Shown: positions 24,217 through 37,100, counted from the stretch's first letter. The stretch is DNA of 64,000 nt from Sodiomyces alkalinus F11 (GCF_003711515.1 NW_021167080.1:2708252-2772251); one strand, 5' to 3'. The notes: generated by a model from the sequence alone, not told the origin. Numbers and translations are program-made.

Positions 24217-26120
24217 TTGGACTTTTCTTTTTGTTTATGGTGTTTTTTTCTTTTTCTCTTTTTTACCTTCTGTGAAGGTGGTTTGGTTGAGAGCGTCTCG
24301 GTGCATACATAGATGACCCTGTACGGATATTACTTACTCTCTACCTTGCATTTTACCTTGGACATATTACACGTACACGATAACCCCCCAACTCGAGCAT
24401 AGCACAAGACACTGAATTGGCTTTTTTTTTCGTGTATATGGCTAAACACTTGGGAGTCCCAGGAGAATATTAAATAATGTTGTTCAGAATCATGGGCCTT
24501 TCAACAGGTCGATTGGGTTTGACGTGGCTTTTTTTTTTTTTTTTCCTTTTTTTTTCCTTTTTCCCCTTTTCCCTTTTCCCTTTTCCCTTTTCCCCTTTTC
24601 CCCTTTTCCCTTTTTTTCTTTTTTTATTTTTTTCTTTTTTTCTTTTTTTCTTTTTTTTTTTCCTTCACCGAGTCACCGAGTCCGAGTCACAAAAGAGATG
24701 CGAAAAATTCAAATTTCCTGGTACATCCCCATTCAACGCACATACACACATACACACATACACTGCAATCTTGAAATCCCCCCTTTCTCTGAAAAGCCCT
24801 GAGCGTAGGGAAATGCGCCTGCCGTCGTCACCATCATTGCTGTATCGTGTTCCCACTGGAGTTGGAAATGGGACAACTCATCATTTGGGTCACTTTAACC
24901 ACTTCAACCCTCGTGTAACCCACCACCGCACCGAGTCCGCCAGCCACGAGTGAGCCCAGGCTTCTGCACATTGGATTCGAGTCGAGGCATCTGCGTTGGA
25001 CCGGGTCGGACGACCACTTTACCCGCCAGTGGACGGCCAACAACAACCACCTCAGCAGCGCTTGGAGGAGGGTCGCCACTGGACGGGGGGGTCTGAGTCT
25101 TTTTTTTCATACCAACTCACGTCGGCTGTGAGATCTCGGTCCCCTCCTTCACTAACCATTTGTTTTCCGTCGTTCTGTCGTTGGGTCTCTGCGCCTCGAT
25201 GTTTCGGGCTCCGAAACGCTTACGTCGTCCCCGGATCATGTAGGCAGCACCCGGTCATCTCCTTCTCATGTGCGTTCTGTTCTTCGGTTACTTCATGCCC
25301 ATCGGCGGTGGCTCATTCATCACGGAAAGGTCGTGAAGTGCCACTACCTTGCTTACTGCATCGATGGCTACCGGGGCCTCGGGTTAGGGTCGGGGTTGTC
25401 GCCCTCCTGGTATTCTGTCGTGCCGTTTTCGGTTTTCTCAACTCTTTTCACTCTCTCGCACACGCTTCTGCCCCTCTCCCTCCTGTTTGTTTCCTCCTTT
25501 TTTTGTTTTCTCTCTCCTCTAGTCCTGGCTGTCAATATCCCATACCGCGTTGGAAGTTGACGGTTGTCGCCCAAAGATCCATAAGAATGTAATCCCTTTA
25601 CCCCACGCGGGAGGCTGTGTATTCCAGGGCCGGGCGCATTTTTGTCCTGGGCGAACCAAGAAAAATCATGTTATTCTACTGGCATAGCATAGCCGGCGGG
25701 TCATTCGCACCCTCATGCGCTCCCGCGCATGAGATGGACTGCATGTGAGATGGGGAGATGGGCAACTATTCGGCGTATTGGGTATCAGCACACCACAATT
25801 TTTTCACCCCAGCCTGTAGCGATTCGCTACTCACCTCCGTCTCTCCACCCGCGAGAGAACCAATAAGCCTGGGTTGTACTTGGGCTCATCACCACAGCAC
25901 GTTGGCCGGGCGTATCTGTCTGGCCAGGGAACCCAGAGAAGCTGGCTGCCCATGCAACTGGTCCCAAAACCCGCAGCTGCTGCTGCTCTGCTCCATGCGG
26001 CATAAGTATATAACCATGGGCCAGTCTGCCCCCAGCAATCATGTTGGGAACAAAATGCTTTTCGTTATTCATACAATCTTCGCAGAACTCTTGCTTCACT
26101 CCACATGTAGCTAGCCCGCC
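24217..26120. other. Long intergenic region with homopyrimidine tract
   Basis: No gene supported over 1.9 kb. It holds the dynein 3' flank, a long T/C tract (24529-24666), a short ACACATAC repeat (about 24739-24762), and the upstream region of the Clr5-domain gene. Open frames across the tract are low-complexity artefacts (Phe/Pro/Ser runs). Confidence 0.5.
24529..24666 (+). repeat. Homopyrimidine (T/C) tract
   Basis: About 138 bases of only T and C apart from a single A at 24626. The first part is mostly TTTTCCC units (about 24540-24610) and the later part T-runs with single C. It lies about 310 bases after the dynein stop codon. Confidence 0.9.
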
Positions 26121-26314
26121 ATGCCTTTCCCGGCTGGGGGTTACGCTGGGGAGGGGGGAGTATCTGCAAAACGACCGCGTGCGAAGACGTTATCAGAATC
26201 TCAATGGGAACCCTACCGACGCATTATCGAAGAGCTGCATCGTTCAGGCTATACCCTGAATCATATAAAGCATGAAATGCGGCACAAGCATAACTTTGCC
26301 CCAACGTCAGTACA

Positions 26315-26377
<63 letters not shown>

Positions 26378-28390
26378 GGCCGTCACTGATACTTGGTAAC
26401 TAGCCACCGACAATACGTTCACAGACTGAAGAAATGGGGTCTGAAAAGATACAACGCCGATAGAGAGATCACTTGGTCGCCCGGACCCTTTGGCGACGGC
26501 GACAATGAGGAAGTCGCTTTATACCTTGATTCGCTTGCCCCGTTGTCCGGGCCGGAATCGGCATCGAAATCGTCATCCTCCCCCTCCGACGATAGGATCA
26601 CTTCTGAATGTGATTCCGATCAGTCCGAGATATCACGACTATACCTGCCGAGTCCTGTATCTCTCGGTCCGCAAGCGCATCTACATCCCGGCGCTCAAAA
26701 CAACCATGGGAGAGGAGCCTGCAGCACCGAGGACAGCAAAGTAGGCATATGGGCCCAGATGCCATGGGCCGCCACCTCCCTCGGCAAAAAGAAACAAGCA
26801 GCCGACTTCCTACTGACACTCTCACACTACGAAGCTGCCTTTGCACTCTACATTGGCATCTTTCATTCCCTCCAACAACAATATTTTGGTCAGGATTGTG
26901 CCCTGAGGTCGACCATCGTCGCCTGTGTCCGGTCGGCCCTAGACGATAGGCACATCGCCATGGTTCGAGACATCCTCCAGCACCAAGTCAACACGGCGCA
27001 CGATTCCTCTGAAGCATTATTTTACCGCCTACTTGGGACCCATGGATTTCCTCACCAGTCCCAGAACGGCGATCATTCCGAGCTGGAGGCATATGTTGCC
27101 ATGGCATCCCTCCTTGGTCTCGACCCGGACGACTGCGTCGCCTTGGCGAGCCCTTCCCGACCTTGCCGCTCCATCGACATGATGGGCTATCTGCTCCTCA
27201 GCAGAAGCATCAACAGATGGGCCGAAGTCTGCGATGCGAGCGCCGACGAGCCGCTCCTTGCCCCCGGCACGAATCATATGTTTACCAAAGCCGACGTCCT
27301 CCACCAATACGTTCTCCAGCAGCCCCTTTATGCGGGCTCACTACACCTAAATCAACACACGACAGTACGCGGCTGTGCCACGTGGTGCAACCAGGTACTG
27401 CGTAACAAACTGGACAGTCGGTCGTTTTTTTATCTTCGGGATCTGCGGCCCTTGGGTGGGCCAGCGGAACAGAAAGGGCAAGCAGAACTCACGTGCCTCC
27501 TCTGGCATGCCCTCCATACGTTATCACACACCCCCCGGTGCACCCCGCCGGCTTGGGCTTCAACCTCGGAGCAAGATCTCGGGGCCAGTGCCGTCGAATT
27601 GCTGTCGGTTGTTTGCCGTCTCGTTCTGCGCCGGCCTAACCCCGGAATGCGTTCCGACAACCAAGGGAATGGCAAGGGCAAGGAAAAGGAAAAGGCATCT
27701 CGCGTCAACTTGGAGATGGGTATTCCTCCCGTGGGACGGGGGACCGGGTTCCTTGAGACGGCTCTAGAAGGCGCTCGAGCTCTTGTCAGGCTTGAAGACA
27801 AGGAGCTCTGGGATGTCTTCCTCGCCGAGTTTCTATCGATGAATGAGGGCAGCGCGGCTGGGTATTCCTCGCCTACTTGCATTTCCTCGCCCCTCGACGT
27901 CGACATCGTGAAGGACCTGCAGCAAGTCATCGCCACAACAGCTGGTATCACGGTGCCATACCAATATCTAGCCTCGAGCATTGCTTTGCTGCCTGCGACT
28001 ACGGAATCTTCGCGCCGCGAGCCGGAACAAGGGGAGCTTTATCCCGAAGGCCTACATTTCTCGGCTCTTGACCGAAGCTTCCTTCGGCAAGATAGGAACA
28101 ACATGTTAGAGCCCTACTGTGGTCGGGACACGGATTACGGTGGCCTTGTAGTCTTTGGCACCGGCGACAGTTTGCGGCAACAGTACCGGGGATTCCATCA
28201 ACGTTATCCCCTCGACATCCTGTCCGTTGATGCTAGTCCCATTATCGACCCATCGGCGTCGCAATCTTTTGCACACGGGAACGTGTTTCTCGGTCCAGGC
28301 CCAGGTTTCGACTCGGCTCCTTCTCCGCACACTCAGCCTCTCGTGTTACCGGTCAGCGGGGAGCCCTGGGAAGATTTTCGGCTCCTATAA
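26121..28390 (+). CDS. Clr5-domain protein
   Basis: Two exons, 26121-26305 and 26404-28390 (723 aa). The 98-base intron (GTCAGT...TAG, phase 2) splits the Clr5 domain. Splicing joins HNFAPT to HRQYVHRLKKWGLKRYN and recreates the family pattern: Trp plus helix (SQWEPYRRIIEELH), short loop, M...H.F, then RQYxxRLKKWG (about residues 24-75). Clr5 domains, named from the S. pombe silencing factor, are common at the N terminus of filamentous-fungal regulators and NLR-like proteins. Here the remaining 640 residues are mainly helical with a Ser-rich segment (about 95-125) and show no NACHT, ankyrin or TPR motif I can recognise. No other function can be assigned. The intron is dominated by a CT microsatellite. 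Confidence 0.8.
26318..26375 (+). repeat. (CT)29 microsatellite inside Clr5-gene intron
   Basis: An uninterrupted TC/CT dinucleotide repeat of about 58 bases makes up most of the 98-base intron. It ends about 26 bases before the TAG acceptor, so it doubles as an extreme polypyrimidine tract. Confidence 0.95.
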
Positions 28391-30586
28391 TCATGGCTCT
28401 TCGGGAGTGACATGCCGAGTCGACGACCAATTACGAAGCTCTCGGTGGGCGCATCACTCCATCTCTGAACTGCCCCCGCTGGTTCAGCATTCCTTGGTTT
28501 CTCCTTCCTGCTGACAGTCGCTTTCAAACTCGTTTCCCTTTATTGTAATTTTCATTTGTCATATCCGTACCGTCGCCTTCCGAGCGACTTTCTTCTTTTT
28601 TATTGTTTCTTTCTTGTCTTGGATTAGGGGAAACGGATAGAAGATTGACCGAGCAAATGGGTCAAGGGGGGAGAGGGGGGAGGGAGGAAAAAAGGGCATA
28701 CCTTCACCATGAGAAACCATGAGAATATGAGGATATGAGGATATGAATATAAGCATTTCAAACCCAGGTTTATCATCTTGTTCCAAACATCTATGCAACC
28801 GGACGCGGCGGGTTCGGCTTTAGCCCTTGACCTAGCCATGCGTCTACAGAGTAAACAGTGTCAATGCATCGCAAAGTTCCACCGACAGATCTCGGTTTCT
28901 CTGATAACTTGTACAAAACAGCGGTAGTAGAAGAACTGAGAACTTTCAGAGTCGAATCGCCGCCGGTGGCTGCAAGTGACCAGGTGACCCAAAGATTGGG
29001 GTGGTTGGGCGACTTGAAGCGCGATTCGTCGAAATGGTGACGACTCGTGTGTCAGAGATGGCTCAGGAATGGCCAATGGCCCTACAACCGGAGGGGAAAA
29101 GGAGGTCAGATGCCCGGACGGCAGTGGCTGGGGAAAGAGACGCGGATTGTGCGGACTGGTGGTACGTTTTAGGGTGGTGAAAGAAAGGCGAATCGGACTA
29201 AAAACATGAAGGAGCAGTCTTTCCCCGCATGAGAAGACGTCATAGGCATGCTTGCTGTCTTTCTAAGTGGACCACTAATGAGCCGTGCTTCTTTCTCCAC
29301 TTTCCGACAGCTTCTAATCCCGGTACGGAGTGGGTACTTTCGGAGCTTTCGAGGCTTCACTGCCTTGGCAGATTAATAGCTGGTGACAACCCCAAGCTAA
29401 CCATCCCTACACTATTACTCCGTACTTATTTCTCGCCTTCTGCAAATATCAAAATCTGACGACGAGAAGAGCGCCCAATGCGATGCGAATCGGCCTCGAC
29501 GGGCTGCCGCTTAGTGTGGGAATCCAGGTCGAAAAACTACAAAGTTGATACGAGGCACCAGCTGCATTGCCCGAGGTGGTATATCTCCTTGGCAGCCAAC
29601 GGTTGAGGGATCCGACGTTAAAACATGCTTCCCAGTGTAGCTGCTTGGGCTGGCTGAAACCAAGACACGATGGACCGTTTCGCATCGTTGTTCAATGGTA
29701 GGTACTACTAAGCTTTACCGCATGCCAGTCCGGACAAAGCCCAGTCTCATCACCAACTGCGCCCCTTTGTTAACTCGCTTACCAGGGGCTGGGGCTGAGG
29801 GTCGTTATTCATAGCAAGAAATGTCGAACGGTACCTGTGAAGACGAGCCTTTCCCCTTTACCGTCCATGCCGTCTAGAGTCATCACGATACTTTGATCTT
29901 CGAGCTATTAGGAGCGAAATCTCCGTCCCGTGTGGATGTACTCTCTTACCTAGCTTGCCCTGGTACAAACCTGTCGGTGGTCTCATAGCAAGGTACATAC
30001 TCTTGTGTAGTGGTACACGAACGTACCGAATGCACGTACGAATACATTCACTCATCCGCCTCCTCCTCGCCTACCTTAGGTACTCGATACTTGCCTTGGT
30101 CTCGCCATTCCATCCTGGGTAACAAACCATTAGTGGTCTTCTCCGTCCAATGACCCCGCTTTTGCCTCCGTACCCGCTCCTCAATCCGTGCCTAGTGCAG
30201 ATCTAGCCTTCTCATGACGGCAGTCTACCGATTCTTGGAGGTGGGGTTGGATGCCTGTAAGTGTACGTCAGGGACTTGCTACGTACGCATTCGCACCTCT
30301 ACTTGCTTGCGTAGGTAAGGATGACTGGGATGACTGGGGATGACTGGGGATGACCAGACAATAAAAGCCTTTTCGTTTACATTCAAACCAAAGCATTCCT
30401 CCCTCCTCATTACCCTTTTCCCGTCTTGGTTCTCCCCCGCTCCCGCGAGTTTATGGATTCAGAGTAATACCGTGTGATATATACTCACCTTCACTGCGTC
30501 GTGTTTCCCATCGAATCTCGACCGCAAGAACTACAACACGCCCTCTGCGAATCTGCTGATAGCTGAACGCTATTCCCTCCATCATC
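28391..30586. other. Intergenic region, 2.2 kb
   Basis: No gene supported. Features seen: a short GAGGATAT direct repeat (about 28724-28745), a copy of the CTACCTTAGGTA motif (30071-30083), a tandem GATGACTGGG repeat (30320-30356), and the promoter of the DUF1774-like gene. Confidence 0.5.
30320..30356 (+). repeat. Short tandem repeat GATGACTGGG(G) x3.5
   Basis: Three consecutive copies of GATGACTGGG(G) and a partial fourth, about 230 bases upstream of the next ATG. Confidence 0.85.
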
Positions 30587-31735
30587 ATGGATCGAGTCCA
30601 CGCTTGTAAGAAGCCATTCTTTGCAATTCATACGAGCTCTTTCGCTGAATGTACAGTCAAGCTAATACGTCGGGCCTCTTCGCTCTCTAGGGAACCCCTT
30701 CGTCCGAAGGGAGGCTCATAGCACCGTCTCCATCAACACATACAGGATCCTCACCATTGCTTCCTGGTTGCTCGCTCTCATCGTTTCTGTCTACTACGTT
30801 CTCCACGCTCCTCACGATGGCTTCACAATTCGCAAAAGCATCTGGGATCAGAATTATCTTCACCGCACCGCCTTTACTCTGAATTCTACCATCGTCGATG
30901 TTTATTGGTGAGACCCAGTTTCCCCTCCTCCTGTCCTGCGAGTTCCTCAATGGCTGGATGCTTGTATTATATCGCAATTAAGTCCCAGGGTCAGGACACC
31001 GACCCTTAAGCTTGAGCTGACGCCGCAAACACCGTTGATAGGATCGTGCTTTTTATCCTGCAGGTCGGCTATGTCGGTCACCTCTTCTCCAAGAACGCAG
31101 ACCACGTCAACGCCGCCGCCAGCCTTGGTAGCCACTTCATCCTCAACAACTTGTTCCACTTCGCCTTCGTCATGCTCTTCGTCCGCTCCCACTTCATCTG
31201 GGCCGAGCTCATCCTCGTCCTCAACTTCCTCAACCTCAGCTCTCTCTACTTCCGCCACAACACCTATCCACGCTTCATCCACCTTCCCGTCGTCTCCGGG
31301 CCTCTCGCCTGGACCTTTGTGGCTATCTATTGGAATGGCGCCATGATGGTGCCCCACCCTCACTCCCTCGTCGCCCGTATCTTCGGCAACATTTTCATCT
31401 GGTCGCTCCTTGCCTACGGTGGCTTCTTCATCGTGGTCTACAAGGTGAGTAAAGTTTCCGCGCTACGGTCGCTACGAATCAGGTTCTAACAATGAGCCCC
31501 TTAGGATTATACAATGGGTTTCTCCCTCAGCGTGCTCGCCGCAGCTATTGGTGTCGGGCAGTTCTTCGACAAGCTCGTCGCCTTCCAATGGATCTTCGCC
31601 TTCACCATCATGGCGGTTCTTTTTGTCTCTACAGCCGCCATTGCTGTCCCGGCCTGGACCGGCAGGGAGTACAGCTGGTCGAGCCGTACCCGGACTTCGG
31701 ACCAGGAGCGCGCCCCTCTCCTCGCCGACAACTGA
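30587..31735 (+). CDS. DUF1774-like multi-pass membrane protein
   Basis: Four exons: 30587-30605, 30691-30907, 31042-31444 and 31505-31735 (289 aa). The 19-base first exon encodes MDRVHA and splices (GTAAGA...TAG, phase 1) to WNPFVRREAHSTVS. The NPF-x-RE start and the later YW.VLFILQVGYVGHLF and GSHFILNNLFHF segments resemble the fungal DUF1774 family as I know it. At least six hydrophobic helices are evident: about 27-45, 78-98, 115-135, 140-160, 165-180 and 195-215, with further ones near the C terminus. The protein ends in a short polar tail containing ERAPLLADN, which resembles an acidic dileucine sorting signal. No catalytic motif is seen; function unknown. All introns have canonical ends and GCTAAT/GCTGAC-like branch sites. 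Confidence 0.82.
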
Positions 31736-32406
31736 GAGAGGAGCCTGGCTCATTATTCAACCGGCATGCTGGGTCGCCCCTGCGGTGCCTGCTTTCTCTC
31801 TCTGTACCGTGGTTTTACCTTCTGAAAATTTTGGGGAGAACTGGAGTGTAACGGCTAAAGTTTCGTAATAGCTGGGTGTTGGGTGCGACGAACTGAGACA
31901 TTCTCGACGTTCTTGAGACGGATCTAGTTGCACCCCTTCGTTTTGTGTGAATTGTATCCGTGGTTAATTCCATACTGTTGACGGATTTTCATAGCAAGGA
32001 TATGTGCGTCATTGACAGCTGAGCAGACATAACAGGATGTAATGAATGGTACGACCAACTCGAAGCATTTCTGCGTCTTTGCACATCGGGCAGACGTTAA
32101 TATTTCTATGACGTCATGAAAGCTAGTTGTCTCCAAGCCTTATCTTATCACCTTGTCATAGCGAGGGGTCCACTTAATTTGACCGAGTCTCACCTTGTGA
32201 CCGGAACGGGATACCTTGCCTCGTCAATCGTGTTTGCAATCTCCATCGGCGTCAGGAACGGCTCTCTGACGCCCAACTGCCAACTGAGATATACCGAAGA
32301 CAACTCCGCGTCCAATGCTAAACCCTCTTCCAGGTGGCTGACGTGCATGCGTGCCTCTCTTCTCAGAGGCCCTCAACCATCTCCGGGCGGAGACAAAAAG
32401 CCCCCA
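31736..32406. other. Intergenic region upstream of holo-ACP synthase
   Basis: Gene-free apart from an open frame continuous with the next gene upstream of its chosen start. No motif of note was seen; a TGACGTCA palindrome occurs near 32109. Confidence 0.45.
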
Positions 32407-33119
32407 ATGGGCCCCAAACCATTCCCTTTTCCTCTCAACGTCGGGACCGACATTTGCCGCATCTCTCGTATATTCCGCGTCCTCGCGGGTCGCCGCGCCA
32501 CGCGTTTCGTCAGCCGCATTCTGACACCCGAGGAGATCGCCGCGGCGCCGATTGCCCGACCGCCTCTTACCCTCCCGACAGCGCTGGCTGCCGGGTACGG
32601 ACTGCGTGAAGGGGTAGACTTCTCCACGTTGAAGAAGACGTATCCAGACTTGTGGACGCAGGCGACCTTCTTGGCCGGACGGTGTGTTTCATTTTCTTTT
32701 CTTCCCTCTTTTGGAAAAGCTTCGGTTTCGTTCGCGAGTCTTCAGACGAGGGACTCGTTCGCCATTCTCCGTGTGCCCCAGCTTTGTTTGAGCTCAAGGG
32801 CCGACAAAGAGCACTAATATAGGGAAACAGATTCGCGGCTAAGGAGGCGACTTTCAAAGCCCATCCGTCGATGAGACTATCGTGGCATGATATAGTCATC
32901 AAGCGGGCCCATGATGTAGGAGGGACTCAACTCGACGAGGAGGAGCGACACGGGGAGGATGATGAACCAAGGAGCCCCCCTAACGGGAGCGGGCCGCCGA
33001 TAGCGGTGATCCGGACTGGGGGAAAATCAACACCGGGGGAGGAGCAGACGGCCATGCTTTCGATTAGTCATGACGGGGACTATGCTACGGCTGTTTGTCT
33101 GGGGTACAAGAGCAGATGA
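32407..33119 (+). CDS. ppt2: Mitochondrial holo-[acyl-carrier-protein] synthase (AcpS-type 4'-phosphopantetheinyl transferase)
   Basis: Transfers 4'-phosphopantetheine from CoA to the Ser of mitochondrial ACP, which is needed for lipoate synthesis and complex I. Two exons, 32407-32681 and 32831-33119 (187 aa); intron GTGTGT...CAG, phase 2. The N terminus FPLNVGTDICRISRI carries the AcpS metal-binding Asp (G-x-D). The splice yields GR-FAAKEATFKAHP, the family's second signature with its Glu and Lys. A VCLGY-like C terminus follows SISHDGDYATAVCL. A Glu/Asp/Pro-rich insertion of about 30 residues (DEEERHGEDDEPRSPPNGS) lies between the signature and the last strands. The start is chosen as MGPKPFPFP at 32407; an in-frame ATG at 32347 would add 20 residues, which could act as a targeting peptide. 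Confidence 0.88.
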
Positions 33120-34150
33120 AAAAAAGATCGAGTTGACTTCGGGTATGTTCGATATAATGTCAGCCATCGAGCCGTCCAAGCAAAAAAAAAGCAAAAAAAA
33201 AAATATAAGAATCATTCATCCTGCACTGCACGCTATGCAAGGTGAGGCCAGCTCACTCCGTAGCGATATCGGTCTCAGGGCAGAATGATAGGGCGAAGAA
33301 GTCAGATGGTGTTGTTTGTCGGTGAAGAAATGTCACCGTGGGATTAGATCATTGGACACGGCAACGTGTTTCCTCTCCACTGTCAACGTGGGCTGGAACC
33401 CCAACGCAGCAATAAGCTGCATTGGAACTTGGCCGATACCCAGTAAGAATAAGGTTCCTGTCGGCATCCCTCCCTTGTTATCCTGCAACGGGAAAGCTTC
33501 CGAAACTTTTAGCGTCCTTTGACCGACAACGCGGCTCGGTTACTGGGAGTTTTGAGGACGAGAACCGGTGAAGAAAAGAAGAAAAAAAAAAAAGGAATAC
33601 TGGGAATCATAATCACCATGGCTTCTGAAGCATGCTTTTTACCTTAGTACCTACCTTAGGTACCTAGGTACGGAGCAGATAACGGACATATCGTCACTTG
33701 AGAAAGTCTTAGGTAAATGTTTGTCACTACCCAGCTATTTCACTTGCCACTGTACTTTGGTTGACATCGGGTCCAGCTCTTAGCATCTCTGGCCCACTTA
33801 CGTGATGTAGTACCAAGAACCTTGTGACGCTGACCGACTTCTCACTGACATGATGTGCCATGTAATTACGTTGTACGACCATGAACCTTGACCACGGGCC
33901 GAGATGTCAATACTTCGTCGTGACAGCCCAATATTTCCTTTGGTCCCATTATTCTACTTCCACTTCTCTTCTTTCTGAACCTGTACACCAATCTTTTTCT
34001 AATTTATTGCGTAAATTATCATTTCTTTCTATATCCATCCCTTCGTCCTTTCATGTCTACTAGTACTCCATTGCATCTCTAGAGTCAGAAAATACATGAA
34101 ATGCTGGGCAACAGGTCTATATCGGCACTGTTGAAATCTCATCTTGATAG
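33120..34150. other. Intergenic region upstream of ABC transporter
   Basis: No gene supported. It contains A-rich runs (33179-33203, 33577-33593) and a dense copy of the palindromic family (33640-33671, with CCTTAGGTACCTAGGTA). The ABC-transporter promoter follows. Confidence 0.5.
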
Positions 34151-37100
34151 ATGTTGGTGATGGACCGAGACATCGCCTTGGAGAAGGCATTGATACGCAT
34201 AGCCACCGCGGCCCAGCGAGAACAATCGAATTGGAATGTGAATCCCTTCTATAAGTAAGATATCCATCCCTTCTGCCTGCCTTGCTCTCCGATGTACCCC
34301 ATTTGTTTACCCTAAAAGCTGACCCAACTCAAAGCGCCGAGCACGCCCAGCTTCCTTGGATAGAATCCATCGTAGCTGTTTCCGAGGCTGGCCATATCCA
34401 ATGTTTGGTTATGCTTGGCTCCCTTCTATGGACCTCCTTTCGACTTCTAAACCGCGCCTACGCGAGGAGGCCACTTCCGCGTCATGTGGCCTCAGCTATT
34501 CGGTGGCCTTGGGAAGCCTGCGCTCTCGCCAGTCGCACCGCTTCCCTATCGTTCCTTGCTCTAGCTGCCGCCAAGGGTGAAACGACCTGGCTCAATGCAG
34601 CCTGCGTCACCTACGCCTTAGCCATCGGATTATTTAGACTCGTCGATGACTTGGAGTGGAGACATATAGCCCTTCAGCAGGTCAACTTTGTCCTCATTGC
34701 TACCTTGCTCCTCTTAGCCGCTCCGACTGTGCTGCCCTGCACGAATGCTCGTCAGGCATGTTTCGTCGAAGGCCCCTTGATGGGTGCCCTGATGAGCCTT
34801 GTCCTCTCGGTCTTGGTCGCCCTCTTCACGCCTCGAGAATGGGTGCCACCCTCTCTCAGGTACGATTTGCCCAAGGGTGCAGTCGACAAGGATCCGGCAC
34901 CAGAGGAGACTTGCAGCTGGGCCCAGTACTTTCTGACCTACGACTGGCTGACGCCGTTGATCTGGAAGGGCACCCGAGGTGCGGTTACATTGGATGACCT
35001 ACCTAGAATTGCCTGGTACGACGATCCGCTGCTTCTCCTGTCCAAGGTGAAGGATGCGCGAGCCAAGGGAAAGTCGACCTTTTGGACGCTGTTGCGGCTA
35101 TTGCACGAAGAAGTGACCATGATGGCCTGCTTTATAGCCTCTGCCTACATCCTTGAGCTTATCGCCCCCTTTGCCCTCTATCGACTTCTCTCCTATCTGG
35201 CGGATCCGCAGGGCTCCGTCATTCGCCCGTGGGTTTGGCTCTTGCTCATGTTCTCTGGACCGATTTCGCGGTCCGTTGTCTTCCAGCAGTATATCTTCAC
35301 TTCAACCAGGTTGATAGTTCGCGTTAAGTCTGCCATGACCCAGGAGCTTTACCACAGAGCCATGTCCTCCAGGGAAGTTGAAGACGACATCTTTTCCGTC
35401 TCAGCGACCACGTCTCCGTCTCCGTCGCCGTCTGCCTCCACCTCTACCAGGAAATCTAGAGGGAGCCGAAAGGCGGCTCAGACATCCACCTCGGCCGGTC
35501 GACTAGCCAACCTGATGGCCGCCGACGTCGACGCTCTCTGGGGTTCTCGCGACATCGTCATGATCTGCATCGGTCTGCCCATAGGTACCGCAGCAGCCAT
35601 AGTTGGGCTGTTCAAGATCCTCGGGTGGCCCTCGATCGTCGGCGCTTTTGTTCTCCTGCTTGCCTCTCCCATTTCCATCTTCATAGCCCAACTCATGGCC
35701 AAGGTTACCCGCACGGTGCGCCGAGCCCAGGACTCTCGGATATCCCTCGTTTCCGAGTATCTGTCCTCCATTCGGGCCATCAAGTACTTTGCCTGGGAGG
35801 ATGCTGCCATTGGGAAGATTCAGGACGCCCGCGCTATCGAGCAACGGCATCTCTGGCGCGTCTCTGCGCTCTACGTCAGCCTCAGCCAAGTCACTCAGCT
35901 CATCCCCTACATTGCCCTGCTGCTCATGTTCTCGCTTCATGTCGTCGTGAGGAAGCAAAAGCTGGATGCTGCCACAGCTTTCACCACGGCCCAGCTGGTG
36001 AAAAACATACGCAAGAATATCACGCAGGCTGGAAGTCTCTCCAGGAATGTTACCGCAGCCATGGTAGCTCTCGACCGCCTTGACAGGTACTTCGAGAGTA
36101 CGGTGGTCATGGAAAAATACGCCGAGGGCCCGCTTCGGATCCAGGACGGCTTGTTTAGGCGCAATGCGCTCGCCACGTTCAGATTACAGAATGTGTCTGT
36201 CACCTTCGTTGAAGGCGGTCTCAATGTCGTAGCCGGTCACAGTGGTAGCGGTAAGACGACCTTACTCCTTGCCATCCTGGGAGAAGCCGAGAGACTCGGG
36301 GGTATGGTCACCAGACCTCGAGATGTGGCTTTTGCGCCACAAACGACGTGGTTACAGAACGAGACGATCCGAGAGAATATCCTCTTCCAGGCCCCGTTCG
36401 AGAAGGCCCGTTATGATCGGGTCCTGGAAGCCTGTTGCTTGCTGTTAGACTTAAACCAGATGGACCATTGGGACCAGACCGTCGTCGGTGAGAACGGCGC
36501 ATCCCTCTCGGGCGGCCAGAAGGCGAGGATAGCCTTGGCCAGGGCTCTATACTCCAAGGCGCCGTTGATCTTGCTGGACGACATCTTCTCTGCCTTGGAT
36601 TCGAAGACGTCGGCTTTACTCTGGGAGCGATGCTTCTGCACGGACATGCTGAAAGGTAGGACAACGGTATTGGTAGCACAGCAGCCTTGGGTAGCGCTCC
36701 AGTCGGATCTCTGTATCATTCTCGAGAACGGCACCGTCTCGAGTGTTGAACAGAATATCGGGGTCGTGCGCCACGCCGTGGCTTCCGCCTTTCCGGAAGA
36801 GGAAGGGGGCGACGAGATGGCAGGACTTGAGATGAGGGCAGAAGGGCCCGAGTCGGAACTCGAAAGCCGAAGCGACTCTTCACTCCACGACACGTCCAAG
36901 ACGGCGGGCCACCAAGGCGAGAAAGATCTGGTGGCACAGGAGATGAAGGCGAGCGGGAAGAACACTCGCCTCACGTGTAAGTCACAAAAGCAAAGCCCCT
37001 ATCCCTTATATCTATACCCGGCGCCCACCCACTAGGCCTTGTCGCTTACAAAAGAGAAATGGGCAAAAGTCTTCAAGTACATGACCTATTTTGGGGGCCC

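Noticed and set aside
24477..24953. Phe/Pro-rich frame across the T/C tract
   Set aside because: An artefact of the homopyrimidine repeat.
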